Source: Streptomyces barringtoniae (lineage in GTDB: Bacteria > Actinomycetota > Actinomycetes > Streptomycetales > Streptomycetaceae). From it: a stretch of 64,000 bases of DNA. The notes under the pieces were generated by a model. That model saw only the letters and a program-made list of their open reading frames with translations, searched no databases and was not told the origin of the DNA. The translations under genes were made by a program, and so were the position numbers. How positions within the stretch are numbered: the stretch's first letter is position 1; each line of letters begins with the position of its first letter. Below are positions 16,370-24,187 of this stretch, piece by piece. The DNA lies in the NCBI RefSeq assembly GCF_020819595.1, contig NZ_JAJHNP010000014.1:160195-224194 (forward strand), in the 5' to 3' direction.

Positions 16370-17593
16370 TGCCGCATCAAGCAACGTTCGCCCTGTTCAC
16401 TACCTCGCGGAGGCGGTTGTCGGCGGCATGCTTGTTCCGCCAGATGACGTAGCGACGGATCATGCTTCCCTGCTCCTTGTGACTGGCGTGGTCGGTGCCG
16501 TCGAGGGCGAAGTAGCGCAGGGCGGTGAACTGGGCCTCGATCCGGTTGAGCCAGGAACTGTTTGTCGGGGTGTAGGCGATCTCCACGTTGTTCGCCGCCG
16601 CCCACGTCCCGACTCGCTGACACCGCTTCGTCGTCAAGTGCGGTGAGTAGTTGTCGCAGACGATGGCGATGCGTACGTCCCTCGGGTGCAGGGAGCGCAG
16701 GTAGCGGCAGAACTCCAGGAACTTCGACCTGTTCTTGGTCTTCTTGATGTGCCCGTAGAGCTGGTCTTTGGCCAGGTCGTAGGCGGCGAACAGGTGGCGG
16801 ACCCCGTGAGGGCGGGTGTAGGTCGCCCGGCGGCGAGGACGGGGCTCGCGGTCGGGGTCCTTGTGTCTGCCGCCGCGTTCGGCCCAGTGCCGGCCAGGGT
16901 GCGGCTGGAGGTTGAGCGGCCCGAACTCATCCATGCAGAAGATGACTTCGGGCTCGCCTTCCTCGGGTATGACGTCACCGTCGGCGATCGCATAGAGGTG
17001 TTCGACACGGGCCTTCTTGGTCGCGTAGTCGGGGTCGCGGGAGGTCTTCCAGGTCTTCATGCGTTGAAATGAGACGCCCTCCTCGCGGAGCATGATCCGA
17101 AGGCCCTCGTGGCTGATGTCGTCGACCACCCCCTCGGCGACCAGGAAGTCGGCCAGCTTGGCCAGGCTCCAGGTCGAAAACGGCAGGCCGTGCTCGGCCG
17201 GCCTGGACTTGGCGATCTTCTTGATCTCCCGGCGTTCGGGGAGAGTGAAGGTCTTCGGCCGGCCACCCTTGTACTTCGGGTAGAGCGAGTCGAACCCGTC
17301 CGTGTTGAAGTTGTGGATCACATCCCGGACCCGGTCGTCGCTGGTGAACGTCACCTCGGCGATCTTCGTCACGGGCATGCCCTGCGCGGATAACAGCACC
17401 ATCTGAGCCCGCCGCCAGGTCACCACCGAACCGGTGCCCCGGCGGATGATCCGCAGCAACCGCCTGCCCTCGTCGTCATCAAATTCCCGGACCCGCACGC
17501 GTTCAGCCACGTGATCATTCTGGCCGTCTGGGGCTTCCCGGCGCAGCAACTGGGCGACACATTACGACAGGGCGAACGTTGCTTGATGCGGCA
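16370..17593 (-). mobile_element. IS630-family element, copy 1
   Basis: 1224 bp bounded by TGCCGCATCAAGCAACGTTC at the left and its inverted match at the right (26-bp perfect terminal repeats). CTAG is present on both sides (16366-16369 and 17594-17597). A second copy of identical length lies at 31473-32696. The insertion fell exactly on the overlapping stop codons of two convergent genes and damaged neither. Confidence 0.9.
16377..17510 (-). CDS. IS630-family transposase
   Basis: A 377-residue DDE transposase starting at GTG 17510 (VAERVRVREFDDDEGRRLLR); 13 more codons are open upstream. The N-terminal helix-turn-helix half includes GMPVTKIAEVTFTSDDRVRD and the linker region GGRPKTFTLPERREI. 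The catalytic triad is visible as Asp in FCMDEFGPLNLQ, Asp in IVCDNYSPHLTTK and Glu in SWLNRIEAQFTALR. The last codons lie inside the terminal repeat. It is intact and about 90 percent identical by eye to copy 2, so either may be active. Confidence 0.9.
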   Translation of the reverse strand: MAERVRVREFDDDEGRRLLRIIRRGTGSVVTWRRAQMVLLSAQGMPVTKIAEVTFTSDDRVRDVIHNFNTDGFDSLYPKYKGGRPKTFTLPERREIKKIAKSRPAEHGLPFSTWSLAKLADFLVAEGVVDDISHEGLRIMLREEGVSFQRMKTWKTSRDPDYATKKARVEHLYAIADGDVIPEEGEPEVIFCMDEFGPLNLQPHPGRHWAERGGRHKDPDREPRPRRRATYTRPHGVRHLFAAYDLAKDQLYGHIKKTKNRSKFLEFCRYLRSLHPRDVRIAIVCDNYSPHLTTKRCQRVGTWAAANNVEIAYTPTNSSWLNRIEAQFTALRYFALDGTDHASHKEQGSMIRRYVIWRNKHAADNRLREVVNRANVA

Positions 17594-19150
17594 CTAGTTT
17601 TTCTGCAGGGCGCGCGTGACACCCGCGATGACGGCGGTCGTCAGCACCCAGCCGAAGGCGATCAGCAGGTAGGCCAGCCATTGGAGGCTGTCGTTCGGCC
17701 AGAACCAGGCCGTGCGCTGGCCCAGACCGCCGATGGGGATCAAGAGGTCGAGTGTGTAGACGAGGGGCTGGAACGGGGCGCCTTGGCCTCGTTGAACCGG
17801 GTCGGGGGAGTGAGTACCGAAGGACAGCGTGCCCAGCAAGGTCAGCGCGAGGAGCCAGACGCCGGCCAGCCAGGGGCGGTAGCCATAGCCGACAGTCGCG
17901 TCGAGCAGGTGCCCCCACACTCGCGCGGCCGGGTGAAGAGTTTGACGCCGATGGCGCTGCTTGGCCAGGAGTACACGGCGGGCGTCGTCGTCGTGGCCGG
18001 CCTTCCGATACCAGCTCGCCAACTGCTCATAGGGCTGGGGGTTGTAGCCCGGGCTGCGTCGTATCCACGCCACACGGTGGGCCACGGAATCCCGCCGCCC
18101 CACTGCCTCCCGCCGCTCGCCGGCCTCGTCCACCTTGATGGAGCCGTAGACAAAGCCGTCCAGCTCCACCACGTCCGGCCAGCTGTGCTCGCTGTCGTGG
18201 AGGTAGGACACCTGCGCACCCCGCAGGTCCACGATGCCGGACGGTGGCCGGGCGAGGATGAAGTCGAAGTCGACGGCCTGCATCAACAGGGCGACCAAAG
18301 AGGGGCCGCTGCCGTCGGGCGGCCCGTTCAGGACGGCCCCTTCGAAGGTCAGATTGTCCGAGATCCGGACACCCCGCAGCCGTACGGTCCCGTTCGCGGT
18401 GAACCCGCCGGAGAGGTTGATCGACGAGGCCACGGCGTTGTCCAGGGCGAGGGCCACTCCGCGCGGGCCGGGCTGTTCCAAGCGCGCGCCCTGCATGAAC
18501 AGCCCACCCGGCAACTGTGCCCCCAGCAGGCGCACTTCACCTCGCGCGACAAACCCGCCCCTGCAGAAGACGCCTCCTTCCATAACCAGGCCACCGGCGG
18601 CCACGGCCCACCCTCCGGGCGCGTTGATCTCAGCCTTGTTGAGGACCACGCCGCCGGTCACGCGGGCGTTGGTGAGCGACAAAGCGGTAATGTCGTGGTG
18701 GAAAGGTCCGGGAGCGCCGCTCTCCACGAGCGAGCGCCGCAGGTCGAGGTTTCCCTCGATGCGGGCCGACCCGGCTTCGATGCCGGGCACCCGGCTGCCC
18801 GTGATCACGAGCGTCTGCGTTGACGCCCCGAGAAGGTTCACCGGCTCATCGAACCAGCAGTCCTCGATCCATAGGGAGTGACCGATCTGTGCGCCGGCCA
18901 GGTTGAGGTGGCCCGATATCCGAGCCCCGGTGAGCCTCAGGCATGCGACGGCGCCCGGTTGCGTGGTGTTCGCGCCCAGGAGGAGCGCCACGATCACGGC
19001 AGCCCGGACGGCCCGCCCGGGGCCCCATTGCCCACCCGCGGCGACACGATCGTCCTCGGGCGCACCCGTGCGCAAGTCCACGCGGCGTCCTTCGGGGAAC
19101 GCGTCCCACAACTCACGCTCCGAGGAAGTCAACTCGTCGTATGAAAGCAC
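17594..19150 (-). CDS. Membrane-associated oxidoreductase-like protein (transposon cargo)
   Basis: A 518-residue protein of the type annotated in Streptomyces as membrane-associated oxidoreductase, although no redox motif is visible. Residues 60-330 are a pentapeptide-like right-handed helix of short repeats (LRLTGARISGHLNLAGAQIG; VRLRGVRISDNLTFEGAVLN). A linker (YEQLASWYRKAGHDDDARRV) precedes three or four membrane spans near the C-terminus (WLAGVWLLALTLLGTLSFGT; LQWLAYLLIAFGWVLTTAVI). The stop codon lies in the CTAG at the IS630 edge. The gene sits within IS5-type terminal repeats, so it may be transposon cargo. The start is uncertain because AGGA touches the GTG. Confidence 0.75.
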   Translation of the reverse strand: MLSYDELTSSERELWDAFPEGRRVDLRTGAPEDDRVAAGGQWGPGRAVRAAVIVALLLGANTTQPGAVACLRLTGARISGHLNLAGAQIGHSLWIEDCWFDEPVNLLGASTQTLVITGSRVPGIEAGSARIEGNLDLRRSLVESGAPGPFHHDITALSLTNARVTGGVVLNKAEINAPGGWAVAAGGLVMEGGVFCRGGFVARGEVRLLGAQLPGGLFMQGARLEQPGPRGVALALDNAVASSINLSGGFTANGTVRLRGVRISDNLTFEGAVLNGPPDGSGPSLVALLMQAVDFDFILARPPSGIVDLRGAQVSYLHDSEHSWPDVVELDGFVYGSIKVDEAGERREAVGRRDSVAHRVAWIRRSPGYNPQPYEQLASWYRKAGHDDDARRVLLAKQRHRRQTLHPAARVWGHLLDATVGYGYRPWLAGVWLLALTLLGTLSFGTHSPDPVQRGQGAPFQPLVYTLDLLIPIGGLGQRTAWFWPNDSLQWLAYLLIAFGWVLTTAVIAGVTRALQKN

Positions 19151-19236
19151 TCCTGCAGAGTAGTGATCTACCTTCGCGCTCGCCTTGCCTCACCCCGCGC
19201 GGCTTGGAGGGCGGTCCATTCTGTTAGGAGTTCTAA

Positions 19237-19597
19237 GCCCAACGAGTCGCTACAGCACCGGATACCGGCATCCAACCATCCGACGGCCGTGCCGTACTCC
19301 CTATCCCAAAAATGAAACATGCGTTCCCTTCTGTGTGGGAGCCCCCGCGCTGAAATCCGGCCACACCTCAAGCCCTGGGCCCGAGGCCCCGTTCACGCTG
19401 TGGACCGCAGCGCCGCCGACTCCTTCACCGCGGCCGCCGTCTCGGGCTGTCGTCCTGCTCGTTCCGCGCGGGCCCGACGCAAGGCCGCCGCTTGGGAGGC
19501 GTCGGCTTCACGACGACGCCGGATGCGTGCCGTGCCGATCGGAGACGGCTCGTCGGCGGCGAGGCCCTCCGATTCAGCGGAATCTAGCGAGGAACCC
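19237..19597 (-). other. No clear gene; possible C-terminus of interrupted frame
   Basis: On the minus strand a coding-like frame reads SLDSAESEGLAADEPSPIGT, ARIRRRREADASQAAALRRA and ETAAAVKESAALRSTA, ending near 19396. It faces a similar coding-like stretch on the far side of the IS605 element (21365-21505: YRETLAAHQTVALPSRIDPS, then IAEAVERQTKAMRALSLRVF). The two may be halves of one gene split by the IS, but they do not join cleanly in frame. Confidence 0.3.
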
Positions 19598-19675
19598 CGG
19601 TCCTTCAGGCCCGGGAGGAATCGCTTCTCAAAATGGGGGTGACCCGTGCCGGAGCATGGGTCTGCACTGTTGACC

Positions 19676-20104
19676 TCAGTCGGGATGCTTCTGATTCGCG
19701 ATGTACTCCTTTACCACGGCGAGCGGTGCGCCCCCGCATGAGGCGGCGAAGTAGGACGGCGACCAGAAGTGTTCGCCCCACAGGTACTTGCGGATGTGGC
19801 CGGGGAACTCCTGCCGGAGCCTGCGGGCGGAGACACCCTTGAGACTGCCGACGAGCCGGGAGATAGCCACCTTGGGCGGGTAGTGCACGAGTAGGTGTAC
19901 GTGGTCGCGTTCGCCGTTGAACTCCCGCAGCTCCGCGCCGAAGTCGGCGCATACGTCGCGCATGACCTCTTCGCAGCGTTTGAGGATGTCGTCGGTGAAC
20001 GGTCCGCAGCGGTACTTGGGGGTGAAGACCAAATGCGCGTGGAGAGTGTAGGCGACGCTACGGCCCCTGCGGATATCGGGGTTTGGCTCCCATCTTGGCG
20101 ACAT
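19676..20104 (-). CDS. tnpA: IS605-type Y1 transposase TnpA
   Basis: A 142-residue HUH single-strand transposase. The metal-binding HUH motif is HVHLLV (about residues 68-73) and the nucleophilic tyrosine lies in VVKEYIANQ near the C-terminus. The N-terminus (TLHAHLVFTPKYRCGPFTDD) is typical, and the length is normal for the family. It cuts and rejoins the top strand at the element's ends, guided by the subterminal hairpins. The gene is divergent from tnpB with 23 bases between the start codons, so their promoters overlap. Confidence 0.9.
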   Translation of the reverse strand: MSPRWEPNPDIRRGRSVAYTLHAHLVFTPKYRCGPFTDDILKRCEEVMRDVCADFGAELREFNGERDHVHLLVHYPPKVAISRLVGSLKGVSARRLRQEFPGHIRKYLWGEHFWSPSYFAASCGGAPLAVVKEYIANQKHPD

Positions 20105-20127
20105 AGATCAATGATATTTTCGTACCC

Positions 20128-21285
20128 TTGAAGATCGTGACGCAGGTGAAGCTGATGCCGGAGGCCGCGCAGGCCGCCGCGCTGTCGGCGACCCTGCGCA
20201 CGGTCAACGATCTGGCGTGCTGGGTCTCTGAGGTTGCGTTCGCCCATGGCGTGCCGCGTGAGTACGAGCTGCGCAAGCACACGTACCCGCACCTCAAAGC
20301 CTGCGGGCTCGGGGCGCAGGCGGCGCAGCACGTGATCAAGAAGGTGCGTGATGCGTACACCACGCTGCACGCCAACATTCGCGCCGGGAACCTGGGCAAG
20401 CCGAAGTCGAAGCGCCGGATCAAGGCAGAGTCCAAGCCGATCACGTTCCGCCCCGAGGCCGCGCAGCCGTATGACGACCGGTGTTTGTCCTGGCAGTACG
20501 ACCAGCAGACCGTGTCGATCTGGACCACCGCCGGACGCATCAAGAACGTCCGCTTCTCCTGCTCCGCCGACGCGCTCAAGGTGCTCCAGCAGTACCGCAA
20601 GGGCGAGTCCGACCTGATCGAGCGTGACGGCAGCTTCTACCTGATCGCCACGTGCGAGGTTCCCGAGGCCGAGCCCTACGAGCCGGACGGGTTCATCGGC
20701 GTGGACCTCGGCATCGTCAATATCTCCACTACGTCCACCGGCTACCAGGCCGCCGGGCGCGGCCTGAACCGGTACCGCAGGCGGCAGCTCGCCCTGCGGG
20801 CCAAGCTCCAGAAGAAGCGCACCAAGAGCGCCAAGCGCCGGTTGAAGGAGCGCTCCCGCCGCGAGGCGCGGCACGTCAAGAACACCAACCACATCATCGC
20901 CAAGACGATCGTGACCGAGGCTGAACGCACCTCGGCCGGGATCTCCCTGGAAGAACTCAAGGGGATCCGGCAGAGGGTACGGCTCCGCAAGCCCCAACGG
21001 GTCGCACTCCACTCCTGGGCTTTCGCCCAGCTCGGAGACTTCATCGTCTACAAGGCACGCAGGGCCGGTGTCCCGGTCGTGTTCGTGGACCCCGCCTACT
21101 CCTCCAAGGAGTGCGCGGACTGCGGACACGTCGACCGGCTCAACCGGATCTCCCAAGCCAAGTTCGCATGCCGGTCGTGCGGCGTCGTTGCGCACGCCGA
21201 CCGGAACGCTTCCCGTGTCCTCGCCCGCAGGGGCAAGGACGCGTGGACTGCGGGGCGTGAGTCACGCGCCCCTGCCACCCCATAA
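20128..21285 (+). CDS. tnpB: TnpB RNA-guided endonuclease
   Basis: A 385-residue TnpB with a complete RuvC site: Asp193 in FIGVDLGIVNIS, Glu274 in ISLEELKGIR and Asp357 in VAHADRNASR. The zinc ribbon is CADCGH with CRSCG. Residues 85-105 and 215-255 are strongly basic, suited to RNA and DNA binding. TTG at 20128 is the start because the family begins with a KIVTQVKLMP-like strand. TnpB uses an RNA made from the element's right end to cut DNA that lacks the element, helping IS retention. All key residues are present, so the enzyme should be functional. Confidence 0.9.
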   Translation: MKIVTQVKLMPEAAQAAALSATLRTVNDLACWVSEVAFAHGVPREYELRKHTYPHLKACGLGAQAAQHVIKKVRDAYTTLHANIRAGNLGKPKSKRRIKAESKPITFRPEAAQPYDDRCLSWQYDQQTVSIWTTAGRIKNVRFSCSADALKVLQQYRKGESDLIERDGSFYLIATCEVPEAEPYEPDGFIGVDLGIVNISTTSTGYQAAGRGLNRYRRRQLALRAKLQKKRTKSAKRRLKERSRREARHVKNTNHIIAKTIVTEAERTSAGISLEELKGIRQRVRLRKPQRVALHSWAFAQLGDFIVYKARRAGVPVVFVDPAYSSKECADCGHVDRLNRISQAKFACRSCGVVAHADRNASRVLARRGKDAWTAGRESRAPATP

Positions 21286-21365
21286 GGGTGTCTGGACGGA
21301 GGAGCCAACCCAGCAGCCAGTCGGGCGCTACCTCCAAGCCCGGTCCTTTAGGGCCGGGTCAAGTT
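21286..21365 (+). ncRNA. Candidate omega RNA (3' end of IS605 element)
   Basis: The 80 bases after tnpB end in a GC-rich hairpin (GCCCGGTCCTTTAGGGCCGG) and a short TCAAGTTGAC tail. In characterised IS605 systems the guide RNA overlaps the 3' part of tnpB and this right end, and the guide is the flanking host DNA, which would begin near 21366. Position and structure fit; transcription is not shown. Confidence 0.45.
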
Positions 21366-21506
21366 GACGGAACACCCGGAGGCTGAGCGCACGCATCGCC
21401 TTCGTCTGTCGCTCCACCGCCTCCGCGATCGACGGGTCGATGCGGCTCGGGAGCGCGACCGTCTGGTGCGCGGCGAGGGTCTCCCTGTAGCCCGTGGCGC
21501 CGTCAC

Positions 21507-21992
21507 TCAGTCAGCCGTTGTGCGGAGTGCCGCTTCGGCTTGGCGGATGCGCCATTCCTCCACGGTGTCCTGCTGTCTTCGGGCTCGCTCCAGCAGCCTG
21601 TCGAGCAGGGCTGGATCGAGGCGTTCGTCCGTCCCGGTGAGCTGACGCAGAGTCTGCCATCCGGCCGTCTTGCCCTCCACCCCCAGCCGCAGCGCCTCCA
21701 GTTCCAGCACGGTGCTCAGCGGAGAGCGTCGCACCAGGCGGCCGTTGCCCTTCAGCCGTGCCAGTTTTTCCGCGACCCAGCCCGCGGAGACCTTGTAGCG
21801 GTGTACGGGGACACCCAGGTCCCGCATGATGCCGACAAGCGCCGTGCGGTCCTGGGCGATGTCGGTGGCGACAGGCCCGAGCGCGCGGCCGAGCGCGGAA
21901 CCACGGGCGACACGTGCCAGGTGGCCGGCCCGCTGGGTGCCCGCGGTGGCGCCGGCGAGGTGGTCGTTCAGATAGATGCCGAGCAGCTTCAT
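21507..21992 (-). CDS. Conserved hypothetical protein, helical
   Basis: A 161-residue protein beginning MKLLGIYLNDHLAGATAGTQ. It is almost wholly helical, with GIMRDLGVPVHRYKVSAGWV and EKLARLKGNGRLVRRSPLST. Similar small proteins occur across actinomycetes without an assigned role; the family often carries the LLGIYLNDHLAGA opening and a heptad pattern compatible with a helical bundle. It is the last gene of a minus-strand operon headed by DUF2071, with 56 bases separating it from the gene above. No strong ribosome site is visible. Confidence 0.7.
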   Translation of the reverse strand: MKLLGIYLNDHLAGATAGTQRAGHLARVARGSALGRALGPVATDIAQDRTALVGIMRDLGVPVHRYKVSAGWVAEKLARLKGNGRLVRRSPLSTVLELEALRLGVEGKTAGWQTLRQLTGTDERLDPALLDRLLERARRQQDTVEEWRIRQAEAALRTTAD

Positions 21993-22048
21993 GTCGGCGC
22001 CGCGTGCGGGCGGGTGGCGCCGAGGTGAGCTCCGTGGTGGGGCGTTCA

Positions 22049-22732
22049 TCAGAAGCCTCCTTCTTGTGCGGGTGGCTGCCGTGCAGCCGGGGATGCAAGA
22101 GGTTCGGGCGTGCGCGGTGTACTCACCGTCGTCGTGACGCGTACGAGGCAGGGCGTGCGGGGCGTGGAGCCGAAGCCGAACCGTACGGGCGGTTCCACTG
22201 CGGTGAGGGCGCCGAGGTGGCGGCCCTCGAGAATCACGGTGGCCGCGGTGATCAGATGCAGGTCGCGGGTGCCGTACCACTCGCGTCGGCCGGCGCCGGC
22301 CGTGCCACGGGTGCGCACTCCCAGGAGGAGACGGGCGAGCGGGTCCGTCACCACCGTCCAGAAGGGCCGGGCGGCCAGGACATCGGGGACCGTCCGCAGG
22401 AGCAGCCCCACGGGGCCGCGTCGGCCGGCTGTGAACCGGAGGTCGAGGAGCGGGCCTGCGGTGACCGTCCAGTCGGCGCCGGTGACGTGGACGCGTACGG
22501 GTTCGATGCGGACCTCGTCGAAGGCGTAGGTGCCGGCGATGAAGTCCGCCGTCTGCCGGGTGGGTGCCAGCAACAGACGGTGGCCGTCGGTCCGTTCGAG
22601 CATCACGTTGCTGTACGGCCCGAGGGAGGAGCGGGGCCAGTGGCCGAGGATCAGGCGGGCGCCGGACGCCGTGCCGATCCCGGCGATCCAGCCGTCGAAG
22701 CGCCACTGGGTAGTCCGCGGGGATCGGCGCAT
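22049..22732 (-). CDS. Hypothetical protein, beta-rich
   Basis: A 227-residue protein (start ATG 22732) with alternating strands: WRFDGWIAGIGTASGARLIL, SSLGPYSNVMLERTDGHRLL, FDEVRIEPVRVHVTGADWTV and LHLITAATVILEGRHLGALT. The pattern suggests a lipocalin-like or beta-sandwich fold; I do not recognise a named family. The C-terminal 25 residues are low-complexity and proline rich. It lies 25 bases after the preceding gene in the DUF2071 operon, so the products may act together, but the process is unknown. Confidence 0.65.
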   Translation of the reverse strand: MRRSPRTTQWRFDGWIAGIGTASGARLILGHWPRSSLGPYSNVMLERTDGHRLLLAPTRQTADFIAGTYAFDEVRIEPVRVHVTGADWTVTAGPLLDLRFTAGRRGPVGLLLRTVPDVLAARPFWTVVTDPLARLLLGVRTRGTAGAGRREWYGTRDLHLITAATVILEGRHLGALTAVEPPVRFGFGSTPRTPCLVRVTTTVSTPRTPEPLASPAARQPPAQEGGF

Positions 22733-22757
22733 CAGGGTGCCTCGGTGGTGGTCGGGT

Positions 22758-23120
22758 TCATCTGCCCGCGGGCGGCCCGAGTCGGCCGCACCGGCGCCAT
22801 GCCAGGAGCCATCCGATCTGCATCGCCGCGTCCAGCAGATGGGTCGGACGGATCCGGCCGATGGGCACGTACACCAGGTCGACGGCCAGGAGGGTCACGG
22901 CCGTCCCGAGGCCCGTACGGCGGGCCTGGCGCACCGCACCGGCCGGGGTGAACAGCATGCTCCAGTCTGCCGTGGCCAGCAGCCCGGCTGTCGTGCGCTG
23001 GAGCCATTCCTCGGACTTGGGTCCGAAGACGCGCTGGAAGCTGCGCAGGTGCAGCAGCGGCCAGCCGCCGCCGACCAGGTTGAACAGCCTCTGGGCCCGC
23101 GCCACGAGCACCGGGTTCAT
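22758..23120 (-). CDS. Hypothetical membrane protein
   Basis: A 120-residue protein starting at ATG 23120, four bases into the DUF2071 stop (ATGA), so translation is coupled. It reads VARAQRLFNLVGGGWPLLHL, RSFQRVFGPKSEEWLQRTTA and LGTAVTLLAVDLVYVPIGRI, followed by LLDAAMQIGWLLAWRR, with two or three probable membrane segments. No family is recognised. The FGPKSEEWL motif, where an amphipathic helix meets a membrane turn, is the most distinctive feature. Confidence 0.7.
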   Translation of the reverse strand: MNPVLVARAQRLFNLVGGGWPLLHLRSFQRVFGPKSEEWLQRTTAGLLATADWSMLFTPAGAVRQARRTGLGTAVTLLAVDLVYVPIGRIRPTHLLDAAMQIGWLLAWRRCGRLGPPAGR

Positions 23121-23834
23121 CCCCGTCTCCTCACTGTCGGCCGCACTGGGCTGGAGACCCCGAAGCGGACCTTGTGGACGCCGTCGGAGAAGTGCACGCG
23201 TGGCGCCTGTGCGGGCGGCGGTAGCCCGGCCGCCCGGGTGAGGGTCTCCGCGAGGTCTTCCAGGCGCGCCGCGCGCAGCGGCCAGGGCTCGTGCTCGACG
23301 GGCGTCTGCCAGAGCACGCCGCAGCCCATTGTGAAGGCCCGCCACCACGACGTCGGCCACACATCGCGCGGGCTCGGCCTGACCGGCTCGCCCGGACGGA
23401 CCACCACGCGGTACGACGGCCCGCCACGCCCCCGCGTAGGTCACTACATCACCGCCCCGCGACAGCGTCAGGTGCCCGAGGTGGTACGGCGCACCGATCG
23501 CACGGGCGGCCAGCATGACCCGGGAACTCACCTCGAGGGTCAGGAACCACAGGCCATCCCTGCCGCCCCGTTCACGTACATACGTGCGCAGGTTGGTCTC
23601 CGCGAAGGAGGGCGGAGCAGCAGGTACACCCGGCGGGCGCATCCGGGCCATCACGAACGGCGTGAGGCTCACCCACGCCCACTGATCATGGGTGTCGACC
23701 GTCAGCCCCTCCGGCAGCAGACGCTGCACCTGCTCGGGGGAGTAGGCCCAGTGCACGAACGTCTGGGTGAGCCAGTCGGCGCGCAGTGCCGGGAAGTACA
23801 CGCGCTGCTCCGGTCCGTAGGACACCACGCGCAC
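23117..23834 (-). pseudogene. DUF2071 protein, frameshifted
   Basis: From ATG 23834 the frame gives FPALRADWLTQTFVHWAYSP, VQRLLPEGLTVDTHDQWAWV and LTPFVMARMRPPGVP, the start of DUF2071 (acetoacetate decarboxylase-like fold). Near 23425 similarity moves to another frame (YRVVVRPGEPVRPSPRDVW, then VHFSDGVHKVRFGVSSPV), ending at 23117. The expected product is about 240 residues. The shift lies at GGCGGGCC, so an indel in a G run is likely, either real or from sequencing. As first gene of a four-gene operon, its state affects the coupled gene downstream. Confidence 0.75.
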
Positions 23835-24184
23835 CGACTCCCCAGGAGGTCCGCATCAAAACCCGGCACGACCCGATGCGGACGGGCCTGGGGCTCTCAC
23901 CTGCCCCCAGCAGACCAGGACAGAGTTCGGCCGACGGTGCGGGCAGCGCCCCGCTCGTTGTACGCGTGTGGACGACGAATGGGGTGTTCTGGGCCAGCAG
24001 CGCCCGCGCTGCGCTTCCGCACCGAGCCGTTCTCGCCCGGCGCCCGGGGGGCGATGGGCAAGCCGTCACCTGCGCCCGGGTCCCGCGAGTTGCGGCGGGG
24101 CCGGGCGGTGTGACGGCCGGTGCCGGTTGGCGCCGAGATTGATCACGACCGTCGCCGGTTCTTTGTGCTCCTAGGATTGCGAGA
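23835..24184. other. Divergent promoter region
   Basis: 350 bases between the DUF2071 operon and the Sua5-type gene, transcribed away from each other. No gene is supported. Promoters for both units must lie here, but I could not pick out convincing hexamers in the GC-rich sequence. Confidence 0.4.
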
Positions 24185-24187
24185 GTG

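Larger units (their letters stand above)
15481..19233. mobile_element. IS5-type unit with cargo gene, split by IS630
   Basis: GAACTCCTAAC begins at 15481 and reappears inverted ending at 19233; with the next six bases the match is 15 of 17. TAA flanks both sides (15478-15480 and 19234-19236). Between the ends are an IS5/IS1647-like transposase and a convergent membrane-protein gene, interrupted by a 1224-bp IS630 at their shared CTAG. Removing the IS630 and its duplication leaves a unit of about 2.5 kb, much longer than the roughly 0.9 kb normal for this group. An alternative is that the right end belongs to another, partly deleted copy. Confidence 0.55.
19598..21365. mobile_element. IS200/IS605-family element with divergent tnpA and tnpB
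   Basis: Divergent Y1 transposase and TnpB genes lie between two subterminal hairpins, CCCGGTCCTTCAGGCCCGGG near 19600 and GCCCGGTCCTTTAGGGCCGG near 21340. These elements move as single strands, use end hairpins rather than terminal inverted repeats and make no target duplication, so the exact boundaries cannot be read here. Both genes are intact. Confidence 0.75.

Noticed and set aside
20058..20600. 180-residue minus-strand frame
   Set aside because: Overlaps the TnpB N-terminus in antisense and lacks any family feature; TnpB is supported by catalytic residues.
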